DNA from: Psychrobacter sp. FME6
GTDB lineage: Bacteria; Pseudomonadota; Gammaproteobacteria; Pseudomonadales; Moraxellaceae
NCBI RefSeq assembly: GCF_014861365.1
Contig: NZ_RRYW01000024.1
Location: forward strand, 1-35,228
DNA length: 35,228 nt
Direction: 5' to 3'
The translations under genes were made by a program, and so were the position numbers. Numbering within the stretch: the stretch's first letter is position 1; the number at the start of each line of letters is the position of its first letter. This document shows positions 8,958 to 15,955 of this stretch, piece by piece. Under the pieces are notes generated by a model. That model was not told where the DNA came from. It did no database searches and worked only from the letters and a program-made list of their open reading frames with translations.

Positions 8958-10046
8958 ATGAAGCAACTACCATTAACCAAACAGCAATTAATCGCTGCTA
9001 TGATTTCATTGAGTTTGGGCGGTGTTGCACAAGCGGCATTGACTATTAATGGTAGCGCTGACAATGGCTCTAGTGCTCGTATAAGCCGAGGTGGAGCCGA
9101 TAGCTTATCTGAAGCACGCAACATCATGTATAAGTCTAAAGGCTCTGCTATCAAAAAAGTCGATACGGGTTACGGGTCGACTAATATCACTAATACCAAC
9201 AGTTTTGGCAGCAGCAATAACAGTTACAATAGCAACAATACTTTCAACACGACTTATCGCGGTGCTTTTGGTAGCAGTGATATGATTCCAATTAGCACTG
9301 ATTCGCGCAGTGTTGCCGTCATTGATGCAGAAACGGGTGAGTCTATTTATGAAAAAGACGCCGACATTGCCCGTCCGATGGCCAGTATTAGTAAAGTAAT
9401 GACTGCGATGGTGGTATTGGATGCGGGTCTCGATATGCGTGAAGAGATTACGCTCGATCCAGAAGATTTCGTTGGTCCTAAACGTGCAAGCTCACGCTTA
9501 AAATCAGGCGATCGTCTAAACCGTGCTGAAATGCTATTGATGGCATTGATGAAATCAGAAAACCCAGCAGCGAAAAGTCTAGCGCGTAACTATCCAGGTG
9601 GCTATAAGGCCTTTATCCGGGCGATGAATCGTAAAGCCCAAGATCTAGGTATGACCACTGCCTATTTCGGTGATCCCACGGGACTTGATAAGCGTAACGT
9701 TGCTTCATCAAATGACTTAGTCAAAATGGTACGCGCCGCTGGTAATTATGATGTGATTCGTCGTTTCTCTACTACTAAGAGCTATGACTTCTTTGTTTCA
9801 AACTATTCGAGTGGCAACCGCACTTATAAAGCCAATAATACCAGCAGTTTGGTACGTGCAGGTAACTATCCTATTGGTATCTCAAAGACAGGTTTCATTA
9901 ACGAAGCGGGCCGTTGCGTGGTGATGGAAACGCGTGTGAATAACCGCCCAGCAATTATTGTTATCCTAGGCGCGAATAGCTCAGCCACACGTTGGGGCGA
10001 TGCTAAAAATATCCTAAACAGCTTAGCGACACGCCGTACGGTGTAA
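8958..10046 (+). CDS. pbpG: D-alanyl-D-alanine endopeptidase, PBP7/8 type
   Basis: Low-molecular-weight penicillin-binding protein (peptidase family S11) that cuts peptide cross-links in periplasmic peptidoglycan. A signal peptide (residues 1-26, ending AQA-A) is followed by an Asn/Ser-rich spacer (about 72-108). The catalytic domain has all three signatures: SISK with Ser143 and Lys146, SEN at 200-202, and KTG at 310-312. Motif context (PMASISKVMTAMVV and GISKTGFINEAGRC) fits PBP7 better than PBP5/6, and the C-terminal membrane anchor of PBP5 is absent. Length (362 aa) is above the usual ~310 because of the spacer. AGGGGG sits 5 nt before the ATG. A strong terminator follows, so it is probably monocistronic. 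Confidence 0.93.
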   Translation: MKQLPLTKQQLIAAMISLSLGGVAQAALTINGSADNGSSARISRGGADSLSEARNIMYKSKGSAIKKVDTGYGSTNITNTNSFGSSNNSYNSNNTFNTTYRGAFGSSDMIPISTDSRSVAVIDAETGESIYEKDADIARPMASISKVMTAMVVLDAGLDMREEITLDPEDFVGPKRASSRLKSGDRLNRAEMLLMALMKSENPAAKSLARNYPGGYKAFIRAMNRKAQDLGMTTAYFGDPTGLDKRNVASSNDLVKMVRAAGNYDVIRRFSTTKSYDFFVSNYSSGNRTYKANNTSSLVRAGNYPIGISKTGFINEAGRCVVMETRVNNRPAIIVILGANSSATRWGDAKNILNSLATRRTV

Positions 10047-10067
10047 GGTTATTGCTTAAGCATTTAT

Positions 10068-10100
10068 AAAAAGGCTGTTATCTCACATAACAGCCTTTTT
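10068..10100 (+). terminator. Intrinsic terminator after pbpG
   Basis: A perfect 14-bp stem (AAAAAGGCTGTTAT at 10068-10081 with its complement at 10087-10100), 5-nt loop and T-run, 22 nt after the stop codon. Confidence 0.9.
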
Positions 10101-10168
10101 ATTGTGTGGCGCCATTGTACGGAGAAATGTATTGTGCTGAGTAATGTATTGAGAGCAAGGAGCGTTAA

Positions 10169-10846
10169 ATGGTTCAGACATCAACTTCTCGAGTGCCAAA
10201 ACTGTATCTGTTGACCAATGACGACGAGTTTGCGCTTCTATATAAGAAATTAGAGGCAGCACTGGGGACAGGGTTAATCGCGCTATTACAAATCCGGCGA
10301 AAACAAACCTTGGCGCTAGCTGATGGTGAGTCCAGGCTTTACAAGGAAGCACTGAAAATAGTAGATTTGGCTAAAGCGCACAATGTACCAGTTGTCATGA
10401 ATGATGATATCGATTTGGCTGTAAAACTTGGCATCGGGGTTCATCTTGGTCAAGAAGATGGCAGTATTCACGCCGCCAAGCAGCGTATAGCAGCCAATCA
10501 GATTATTGGTCGTACCTGTCATGGCGGCGTGACGTTGGTCAAAAAGGCGCAAGATGAAGGGGCGAGTTACGCGGCAATGGGCGCTGTTTTTGCCTCAAAT
10601 ACCAAACCAAACGCTGATACTATTTCGCGTCAGCAGCTTATTAATGGCTGTCAGCAAGGTATCAATATTTGCGTGATAGGGGGACTAACGGCAGAGAACG
10701 TCTCAGAGCTGGCAGGCTTGCCTATTAGCTATGTAGCGGTAGTGGGTGATATTATGGATTTGCCTGTAAAAAGCATTGCTAAGCGTTGTCAGCAATGGCA
10801 GCAGGTGTTTTCTAAGTCAACCTTTTCTAAGTGGTCTTCTGAATAA
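10169..10846 (+). CDS. thiE: Thiamine phosphate synthase
   Basis: TenI/ThiE-family TIM barrel that joins HMP pyrophosphate and thiazole phosphate to make thiamine phosphate. Visible family marks are LYLLTND at the first strand, LLQIRRK for the pyrophosphate site, MNDDIDLAVKLGIGVHLGQEDG with the Mg-binding aspartates, GRTCHGG, YAAMGAVFASNTKP and CVIGGLTAENV. The GRTCH segment replaces the more usual G-x-S-x-H. It is 225 aa, near the normal ~210. AAGGAG lies 7 nt before the start. No other thiamine gene is nearby and no THI-box riboswitch was recognised in the short gap after the pbpG terminator, so this copy looks solitary. Confidence 0.9.
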   Translation: MVQTSTSRVPKLYLLTNDDEFALLYKKLEAALGTGLIALLQIRRKQTLALADGESRLYKEALKIVDLAKAHNVPVVMNDDIDLAVKLGIGVHLGQEDGSIHAAKQRIAANQIIGRTCHGGVTLVKKAQDEGASYAAMGAVFASNTKPNADTISRQQLINGCQQGINICVIGGLTAENVSELAGLPISYVAVVGDIMDLPVKSIAKRCQQWQQVFSKSTFSKWSSE

Positions 10847-10889
10847 AAAACCCTGCTTGATAGCTACTATCTTTTATAAAAGCGCCTCT

Positions 10890-11219
10890 TTACTCAGCAT
10901 GCTCCATACATAGGGTAGCGTAGGGCAATGCTTCTAAGCGTTGCTCTTCGATTTGCTTGCCGCACACCTCACATTCTCCATAAGTACCGTTCTCTATACG
11001 GCTTAAGGCATTTTCGACATAGACTAAGCTTTGACGTGCTTCGCCCATTAGGTTTTTGCGCATATCATTTTGACGATAAGAAATCGCTTGGTCTTCCCAG
11101 TGTTCATTAAGGTCATCTTGTGGGTTTTGGATGTGATCTTCGATTTTTCTGATTCGATTTTCATATTCATCTTTTAGTTTTAGTAGATTCTGCTTGGCAG
11201 TATTTAAATCGATGCTCAT
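10890..11219 (-). CDS. Small DksA/TraR-family zinc-finger protein
   Basis: A 109-aa protein with an N-terminal helical hairpin (about residues 8-75, charged) and a C-terminal zinc-finger segment GECEVCGKQI...LPYATLCMEHAE. This layout belongs to the DksA/TraR family, whose members reach into the RNA polymerase secondary channel and alter transcription with ppGpp. The protein is shorter than DksA (about 150 aa). The fourth zinc ligand appears to be His107 (C83, C86, C104, H107) rather than cysteine. It is therefore a DksA-like paralogue, not the housekeeping DksA. TAGGAG precedes the ATG. It is convergent with thiE and divergent from pgk. Confidence 0.88.
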   Translation of the reverse strand: MSIDLNTAKQNLLKLKDEYENRIRKIEDHIQNPQDDLNEHWEDQAISYRQNDMRKNLMGEARQSLVYVENALSRIENGTYGECEVCGKQIEEQRLEALPYATLCMEHAE

Positions 11220-11593
11220 CGTATGCTCCTAGTGGATTATTTTTATTGTTTGTCTTCTTTATGATGATTTTTTTATGATAAGTAAGGTTTGTGATAAAGA
11301 GTCCCTCTATCATAGAGGTCATAATTTTTGAGTACCACCACGAAATGTTACTGATCGTTTTATCGAGCCGATGGATATTTATGAGTTTTTGAGAGAAAAC
11401 TGCTAGAATACACCGCCTTAAATTCTTGCTGGGTCAGCTGTGCTATCGTTCTTTTTAAGTGAGCTGACTATAAAAAACCAACGGTAAGATAAATCGATTA
11501 AACAGATTAAATAGATTTGATAACCATTATTTAAGAACAGGCAGTCAACCGTCACATTGTAGATTAATAATAGATGCTAAATAGGAGCAGGTA
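11220..11593. other. 374-nt divergent spacer and pgk leader
   Basis: Spacer between the DksA-like gene and pgk. Beyond the extended -10 listed separately, the predicted pgk leader holds a 7-bp inverted repeat, GTCAGCT (11433-11439) and AGCTGAC (11462-11468), that could form a stem-loop. No coding frame is evident. Confidence 0.5.
11401..11409 (+). promoter_or_regulatory. Extended -10 promoter of pgk
   Basis: TGCTAGAAT forms an extended -10 element. No good -35 stands at 16-18 nt, as often seen with extended -10 promoters. The start would lie near 11416, giving a leader of about 178 nt. Confidence 0.55.
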
Positions 11594-12796
11594 ATGAATT
11601 TTTTGCGTATGAGTGAGCTGAGCTTGACCGACAAAGTAGTGTTGATTCGAGAGGATCTCAACGTACCTATTAAAGGCGGTAAAGTCACGAGTGATGCTCG
11701 TCTGCAAGCCAGTTTACCTACTATAAAAATGGCGCTAGAAAAGGGTGCTGCGGTTATTGTTTGCTCACATTTAGGGCGTCCAACTGAAGGCAGTCCTGAG
11801 GCGGTCTACTCACTGGCGCCAGTGGCTGATTATTTAAGCGATAAACTAGAGTCACCAGTGAGCCTTAATACTGATTATTTGACTCAAGGTGTGTCAATTA
11901 AAGCCGGTGAGGTAGTTTTATTAGAAAACGTGCGCTTCAATAAAGGTGAGAAGAAAAATAACGTGGATTTAGCACAGAAATACGCCGATTTGTGCGATGT
12001 ATTTGTCATGGATGCCTTTGGTACGGCACATCGAGCGCAAGCGTCTACGGAAGGCGTCACTCAAGCTATGCGTCAAGCGAATAAAACGGTTTGCGCAGGA
12101 CCTTTATTGGCAGCTGAGCTTGATGCTCTAAGCTTAGCACTTGAAACACCCGCGCAGCCGATGCTGGCCATCGTTGGTGGTTCGAAAGTGTCGACTAAGT
12201 TAGAGGTTTTACACAGTTTGGCGACAGTGTGCTCACAAATTATCGTGGGTGGTGGCATTGCCAATACTTTCTTAGCCGCGCAAGGCCATAGCGTTGGTGC
12301 CTCGCTATACGAAGCAGACTTGGTCGATACTGCTCGTGACATTATGAGTAAAACTGAGATACTACTGCCTGAATATGTCGTGGTTGCCGATAAGAACGAC
12401 ATTAACTTTGATGATTTTATGGGCTCTTTACAACAGGCTACTGCCACCATTAAGTCTGTCGATGCCATTGGTGACAATGACATGATTTTAGATATCGCAC
12501 CAGATAGTGCAAAGCAGTTGGCTGATGCCATTATCAATGCAAAAACTATCTTATGGAATGGTCCCGTCGGCGTTTTTGAAGTCGATGCTTTTGGTAATGG
12601 CACGCAAATATTGGCATCTGCGGTTAAGGCTAGCGCTGGTTTTTCAATCGCTGGCGGCGGTGATACGTTAGCTGCAATCGATAAATATCAAATCGCTGAT
12701 GGTGTCAGCTATATGTCAACAGGTGGCGGCGCATTTTTGGAGTTTGTAGAAGGCAAGGTGCTTCCCGCTGTTGCTGCATTACAGATTGATGCTTAA
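11594..12796 (+). CDS. pgk: Phosphoglycerate kinase
   Basis: Transfers phosphate between 1,3-bisphosphoglycerate and ADP in glycolysis. The full 400-aa protein shows the family signatures: [16 protein letters not shown] near the N-terminus, [22 protein letters not shown], the domain-linking [30 protein letters not shown], the nucleotide-binding [18 protein letters not shown] and the C-terminal GGGDTLAAI...[25 protein letters not shown] precedes the ATG at proper spacing. In many gammaproteobacteria pgk and fba are adjacent. Here a lipoprotein gene and an IS element lie between them, about 3.2 kb apart. Confidence 0.97.
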   Translation: MNFLRMSELSLTDKVVLIREDLNVPIKGGKVTSDARLQASLPTIKMALEKGAAVIVCSHLGRPTEGSPEAVYSLAPVADYLSDKLESPVSLNTDYLTQGVSIKAGEVVLLENVRFNKGEKKNNVDLAQKYADLCDVFVMDAFGTAHRAQASTEGVTQAMRQANKTVCAGPLLAAELDALSLALETPAQPMLAIVGGSKVSTKLEVLHSLATVCSQIIVGGGIANTFLAAQGHSVGASLYEADLVDTARDIMSKTEILLPEYVVVADKNDINFDDFMGSLQQATATIKSVDAIGDNDMILDIAPDSAKQLADAIINAKTILWNGPVGVFEVDAFGNGTQILASAVKASAGFSIAGGGDTLAAIDKYQIADGVSYMSTGGGAFLEFVEGKVLPAVAALQIDA

Positions 12797-12958
12797 GCGC
12801 TTAACGATACTCAGAAGTTAAGTAACATTAGGCATACAACTAATGATGGGCATCTAGGGTAGTCTGTGAAAATAATATTTTGGTCATCACTCTTGTCCGT
12901 TTTTATACGGATTAATTAAGTGTTGATAGCCAACTATTATTATCAAGTGGTTGCTTTA

Positions 12959-12989
12959 TTGTTAAGTAATCATTATTTGTCTATATACT
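12959..12989 (+). promoter_or_regulatory. Possible promoter of the Ala-rich lipoprotein
   Basis: TTGTTA (12959-12964) and TATACT (12984-12989) are separated by 19 nt, slightly longer than ideal. It would give a leader of about 80 nt. Confidence 0.35.
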
Positions 12990-13075
12990 GAAAATTGTTA
13001 TTGTATGTCCCACTTGCGCACTATAAAATAGCGCAACCATTTATTTTGACATGCATTATTTACGAGAGGTTTATT

Positions 13076-13462
13076 ATGTTAAAACGTCATTTGTTACTTG
13101 CTAGCGTACTTGCTGGTACTTTTGCAATCACCGCATGTAGCCAAGAAACACAAGATAAAACGGAAGCTGCTGCTGAGTCGGCTGGCGATGATGCTGCTGC
13201 CAACACTGAAGAAGCTGCTGCTGAAACTGAAGCCGCTGCTGCTGATGCAGAAGTTGCTGCACAGAATGCTGGTACTGAAGTTGCTGAAGGCGCTGAAACA
13301 GCTGGTGCTGCCGCCACAGATGCGCTAGAAAACACGGGCGAAGCGGTTGTAGTAGGTGCAAATGAAGCCGTTGCCAATACCGCGGAAGTGGTTGCTGATG
13401 GGGCATCGGCCGTTGAGGACAAAGCCAGTGAAAACGCAGTAGAAGCAGAACAACAGTACTAA
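13076..13462 (+). CDS. Ala/Glu-rich small lipoprotein
   Basis: A predicted 128-aa lipoprotein. The start at 13076 is preferred over the upstream in-frame start at 12995 because GAGAGG precedes it and it begins a textbook lipoprotein signal, MLKRHLLLASVLAG, with lipobox ITA-C and acylated Cys21. The mature part is almost wholly Ala, Glu, Asp, Thr, Val and Asn in short irregular repeats (EAAAE, AAADAE, NTAEVVADGA). It is acidic and probably extended or coiled-coil, without a recognisable domain. The strong composition bias creates long false ORFs on the opposite strand. Function is unknown; a periplasmic or outer-membrane structural role is only a guess. A terminator follows. Confidence 0.82.
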   Translation: MLKRHLLLASVLAGTFAITACSQETQDKTEAAAESAGDDAAANTEEAAAETEAAAADAEVAAQNAGTEVAEGAETAGAAATDALENTGEAVVVGANEAVANTAEVVADGASAVEDKASENAVEAEQQY

Positions 13463-13588
13463 GCCGTTCAATGACTAATCTATTGGGGTACTCTCGATTG
13501 AGATACAACTTGAGTGATTAGAGTTGATAGTTGCTTTTATGAATAGCTGCTTTCGTTAATGGCCGCTTTATAAGCTCTCAAAATACTA

Positions 13589-13618
13589 AAAAAGCCTTGG
13601 TGATTGCCAAGGCTTTTT
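13589..13618 (+). terminator. Intrinsic terminator after the lipoprotein gene
   Basis: Arms AAAAAGCCTTGG (13589-13600) and CCAAGGCTTTTT (13607-13618) are perfect, with a 6-nt loop and terminal T-run. The structure is symmetric and could work on either strand. Confidence 0.88.
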
Positions 13619-13651
13619 GCGTTGCTGATTATTTTTTAGCTGAGACTATAA

Positions 13652-13769
13652 TTAAAATACTTTAAAAACGCTACGATACTGCTGGTATAGTTTTTTTGTA
13701 GCCTCTGTCTGCGTAGGCACAGCAAGCAAGAAAAAACGGTACCTGCAGTAGGTGATGTATCGATTTTAC
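13652..13769 (+). repeat. Dispersed intergenic repeat, copy 1
   Basis: About 115 nt, centred on TTTTTTGTAGCCTCTGTC (13691-13708) followed by CGTAGGCACAGCAAGC. A diverged second copy occurs in the opposite orientation at about 32936-33056. Between copies the core matches nearly base for base (one gives CGTAGGCACAGCAAGC, the other CGTAGTCACAGCAAGC), and the flanks match in patches (CTGCTGG.ATA before; GTACC and ATTTTA after). The left end of the IS element begins at or near the end of this copy. Confidence 0.6.
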
Positions 13770-13801
13770 TTTTCACTGACTATCAAAAAAGCGAAAGAGG
13801 A

Positions 13802-13824
13802 CTCCACCCGACATTAGGGTGGAG
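13802..13824. repeat. IS left-end hairpin
   Basis: Perfect 8-bp stem CTCCACCC/GGGTGGAG with a 7-nt loop, just outside the tnpA stop. Such subterminal hairpins are what TnpA_Y1 recognises on single-stranded DNA. Confidence 0.75.
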
Positions 13825-13843
13825 GTGAATTTCGCATCACTAG

Positions 13844-14242
13844 CTAACCTCGCTGGTTCTGAATATATTGTTTAATAATATCTAATGGCGCACCGCCACA
13901 AGAGCTTGAAAAGTAGGAGCGTGACCAAAGCACAGGTTTAGAATAAGCTGCTCTTAAATCAATAAAATCACCCCTCATTCGTCTACTGGTGACTGACTTC
14001 AAGTTATTAACCAGTTTGCTTAATTGCACTGTTGGTGGGTACTGGATAAGCATGTGAATATGATCCGCTTCACCGTTACATTCTTTTAACTCAGCATCAA
14101 AACTCTTGCACACCTCAGCAGCACACTCACTGAAATATTCATGATGTAGCTCACCTAAGACCTTTTTTCGGTACTTGGTAATAAAAACCAAATGAACGTG
14201 GAGGTTAAAGGCGGCATGACGGTTTTTGTATATCTCACTCAT
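13844..14242 (-). CDS. tnpA: IS200/IS605 transposase TnpA (Y1 HUH)
   Basis: Single-strand DNA transposase that cuts and rejoins the element ends through a phosphotyrosine link. At 132 aa it is full length. The HUH metal motif is H61-I-H63 in ADHIHMLIQYPP. The catalytic tyrosine is Y126 in DIIKQYIQNQ near the C-terminus. Typical family segments NLHVHLVFITKYRKKVL, LKSVTSRRMR and LWSRSYFSSSCGGA are present. No frameshift or stop is seen. AAGAG upstream of the ATG is a weak ribosome site, consistent with low expression. Confidence 0.95.
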   Translation of the reverse strand: MSEIYKNRHAAFNLHVHLVFITKYRKKVLGELHHEYFSECAAEVCKSFDAELKECNGEADHIHMLIQYPPTVQLSKLVNNLKSVTSRRMRGDFIDLRAAYSKPVLWSRSYFSSSCGGAPLDIIKQYIQNQRG

Positions 14243-14316
14243 TGTAATAAAAACTCTTAAGTGCTAGTATTATAAGTATATTACTAAATGCACACTCATT
14301 AATAAAGAAGGCATTT

Positions 14317-15624
14317 ATGAAAATCAACAAAGCGTATAAATTTAGGCTTGAGCCTAATACGGAGCAGGAGATTGTTTTAAATAATCTTGTCGGCTCTGCA
14401 CGTTTTGTTTGGAATCAAATGCTAGCGATCTCATTTGAAATGTTTGCTAAAGATGAGTTTATCAATGCCACCAACCTTGTTAATAAAATCATGGGTCTAA
14501 AGAGCAACCCTGATTTTGCATTCTTAAAAAGCAGCTCAAACGCGGTGTCTTTACAACAAAAAGTACGTGATCTGGCATCGGCTTGGTCGCGTTTCTTTGA
14601 TCCTAAAGTACATGCCAGATTAAAAGAAAATAAAAAGAAACCTCGCAAACCCAAGTTCTTTAAACTGGCTGACGGCACAGAAATCCAGCTACGCCCGTTG
14701 ATGCCAAGATTTAAGCGCAAATCAGATGGGCGCGACTCAATTCGCTTGGTTCAGTTTGATAAATACTGCCGTGTTGAGGGCAACCGAGTAAAACTGCCTA
14801 ATGGCATTGGCCTGGTGAAGTTTAGGAAGTCGCAAGACATTATTGGTACAATTAAAAATGTCACCATCGGCAAGAAATCGGGGCACTGGTACGTGTCGTT
14901 TGGCACAGAGCGCGAACTGGCTGAGAACCCTCGCCACTCCTCTAAAAGCGCCATTGGCTTAGATATGGGTATCAGCAAACTACTCACCACCTCAGACGGT
15001 CAGTACATCAAACCTAAGAACAGCTTTAAAGCCAATCAAGTAAAACTGGCTAAATTACAGCGTCAATTAAGCAGGAAGGTTCTGTTTAGCCAAAACTGGA
15101 AAAAGCAGAACCGCAAGATTCAAAAGCTACACCATCATATCGCTAACATTCGCCATGACTACTTGCATAAAACCACCACCAGTATCAGCAAAAACCACGC
15201 CATGATTGCTTGTGAGGATTTAAAAGTCGCCAATATGTCGAAATCAGCCAGTGGTACGGTGGAGAATAAAGGTCGTAATGTCAAAGCCAAGTCAGGATTG
15301 AATAAATCAATCTTAGATCAAGGTTGGGGCATGATGGTCAATATGCTTGAGTACAAGCAGCAATGGCGCGGCGGCTTACTGATTAAAGTAAATCCACGAT
15401 ACACTAGCCAAACTTGCTCTAGGTGCCAGCATATCGCTAAGGAAAACAGACAAACTCAGTCTAAATTCGAGTGCGTCAAATGCAGGTATGTTGCGAACGC
15501 TGATTTTAATGCGGCTCGTAATATATTAGCGGCAGGACATGCCGTATTGTCTGCGGAGGGAGGATGCAGTAAAGGTCGCCCGTTGAAACAGAAAACAAGT
15601 GACCCTCGTGAGAAGGTCGCCTAA
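14317..15624 (+). CDS. tnpB: TnpB RNA-guided nuclease of IS200/IS605 element
   Basis: TnpB proteins are RNA-guided DNA nucleases, ancestors of Cas12, that cut target DNA using a guide RNA read from the element's right end. The 435-aa frame is intact. The N-terminal segment (KAYKFRLEPNTEQE, SARFVWNQML) fits the family's helix-turn-helix region. The RuvC-like catalytic triad is complete: Asp216 in GLDMGISK, Glu300 in ACEDLKV and Asp396 in NADFNAARNI. A zinc ribbon between the last two has Cys367, Cys370, Cys386 and Cys389. AGAAGG precedes the ATG. It is divergent from tnpA. All catalytic residues are present, so nuclease activity is predicted. Confidence 0.95.
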   Translation: MKINKAYKFRLEPNTEQEIVLNNLVGSARFVWNQMLAISFEMFAKDEFINATNLVNKIMGLKSNPDFAFLKSSSNAVSLQQKVRDLASAWSRFFDPKVHARLKENKKKPRKPKFFKLADGTEIQLRPLMPRFKRKSDGRDSIRLVQFDKYCRVEGNRVKLPNGIGLVKFRKSQDIIGTIKNVTIGKKSGHWYVSFGTERELAENPRHSSKSAIGLDMGISKLLTTSDGQYIKPKNSFKANQVKLAKLQRQLSRKVLFSQNWKKQNRKIQKLHHHIANIRHDYLHKTTTSISKNHAMIACEDLKVANMSKSASGTVENKGRNVKAKSGLNKSILDQGWGMMVNMLEYKQQWRGGLLIKVNPRYTSQTCSRCQHIAKENRQTQSKFECVKCRYVANADFNAARNILAAGHAVLSAEGGCSKGRPLKQKTSDPREKVA

Positions 15625-15703
15625 GAGCATTTGCTTTTAGAATCCCCCACTTGAGCTTTGCGAAAGTGGTGGGAGTATGTCAAATAGAATGAGTCAGAAA
15701 CTC
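15560..15703 (+). ncRNA. Predicted TnpB guide RNA (omega/reRNA)
   Basis: By analogy with other IS200/IS605 TnpB systems, the guide RNA should span the 3' end of tnpB and the right-end hairpin (15643-15674), ending in a guide copied from the flank just after TCAA (15680-15683). The guide would therefore begin at 15684 (ATAGAATGAGTCAG...). The 5' end given is arbitrary. No direct RNA evidence is visible in sequence. Confidence 0.4.
15643..15674. repeat. IS right-end hairpin
   Basis: Arms TCCCCCACTT (15643-15652) and AAGTGGTGGGA (15664-15674) pair over 10 bp with one bulged T. GAAT lies at the foot on the 5' side and TCAA 9 nt after the 3' side, the guide and cleavage arrangement of the IS608 right end. 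Confidence 0.7.
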
Positions 15704-15708
15704 ATTCT
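15686..15708. repeat. 9-bp inverted repeat beside the IS right end
   Basis: AGAATGAGT (15686-15694) and ACTCATTCT (15700-15708) form a perfect stem with a 5-nt loop, starting 2 nt outside the IS. The dispersed-repeat copy 2 has a comparable palindrome (ATTCAGT...ACTGAAT) at the matching place, hinting that the IS split a repeat unit. Confidence 0.5.
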
Positions 15709-15811
15709 GTCGGTTTTAAAGTGAATCAACTATATGTGATATATATGAATAGGTAGGTAAAAAGATAAGCAACAAATAGTCGGCCAACTGCTACGAAGAC
15801 AGAGCAATCTT

Positions 15812-15820
15812 TGTTATAAT
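15812..15820 (+). promoter_or_regulatory. Extended -10 promoter of fba
   Basis: TGTTATAAT is a consensus -10 with the TG extension. No good -35 precedes it at 17 nt. The transcript would begin at about 15827, exactly where a long stem-loop begins. Confidence 0.65.
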
Positions 15821-15826
15821 CACCGC

Positions 15827-15893
15827 GTGATAACTCCCCCTAAAGTGATTTACTATTTTGCTAAGTGATAGCGACAGTTAGGGTGGTTATTAC
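15827..15893 (+). promoter_or_regulatory. Long stem-loop at the 5' end of the fba transcript
   Basis: The left arm (15827-15843, GTGATAACTCCCCCTAA) pairs with the right arm (15878-15893, TTAGGGTGGTTATTAC) over about 15 bp, with one mismatch and one bulge and a 34-nt loop. It would be the very start of the fba leader. It could protect the RNA 5' end or act as a regulatory leader. No T-run follows, so it is not a terminator. Confidence 0.5.
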
Positions 15894-15955
15894 AATCTGC
15901 TGTTTTCAAAAGCTGTTTTTAAAATACTATTCAAAATTTAATCAGAGAGCGTTTT

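Larger units (their letters stand above)
13770..15683. mobile_element. IS200/IS605-family insertion sequence, divergent tnpA/tnpB
   Basis: A complete-looking element with a Y1 transposase (reverse) and TnpB (forward) diverging from a 74-nt shared promoter region, as in IS605/IS608. It has no terminal inverted repeats, as expected; instead subterminal hairpins occur at both ends (13802-13824 and 15643-15674). The right end can be set fairly well: the hairpin is preceded by GAAT and followed 9 nt later by TCAA (15680-15683), both as in the IS608 right end. The left boundary is less sure. TTAC at 13766-13769, an IS608-type target, is the best candidate, but it leaves 32 nt before the hairpin. 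Both genes look intact, so the element may be active. Confidence 0.85.

Noticed and set aside
10047..10168. TPP riboswitch before thiE
   Set aside because: The gap is short and mostly taken by the pbpG terminator; none of the conserved THI-box core was found.
12073..12603. 176-codon reverse frame within pgk
   Set aside because: It is wholly inside an unmistakable pgk and has no recognisable motif; codon-bias shadow.
13087..13508. Long reverse-strand frames opposite the Ala-rich lipoprotein
   Set aside because: They are mirror images of the repetitive GCT/GAA coding pattern; the forward frame has the ribosome site, lipobox and terminator.
13463..15955. CRISPR array or Cas12 system around TnpB
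   Set aside because: No evenly spaced direct repeats with spacers occur, and the adjacent Y1 transposase plus end hairpins identify an IS200/IS605 element.
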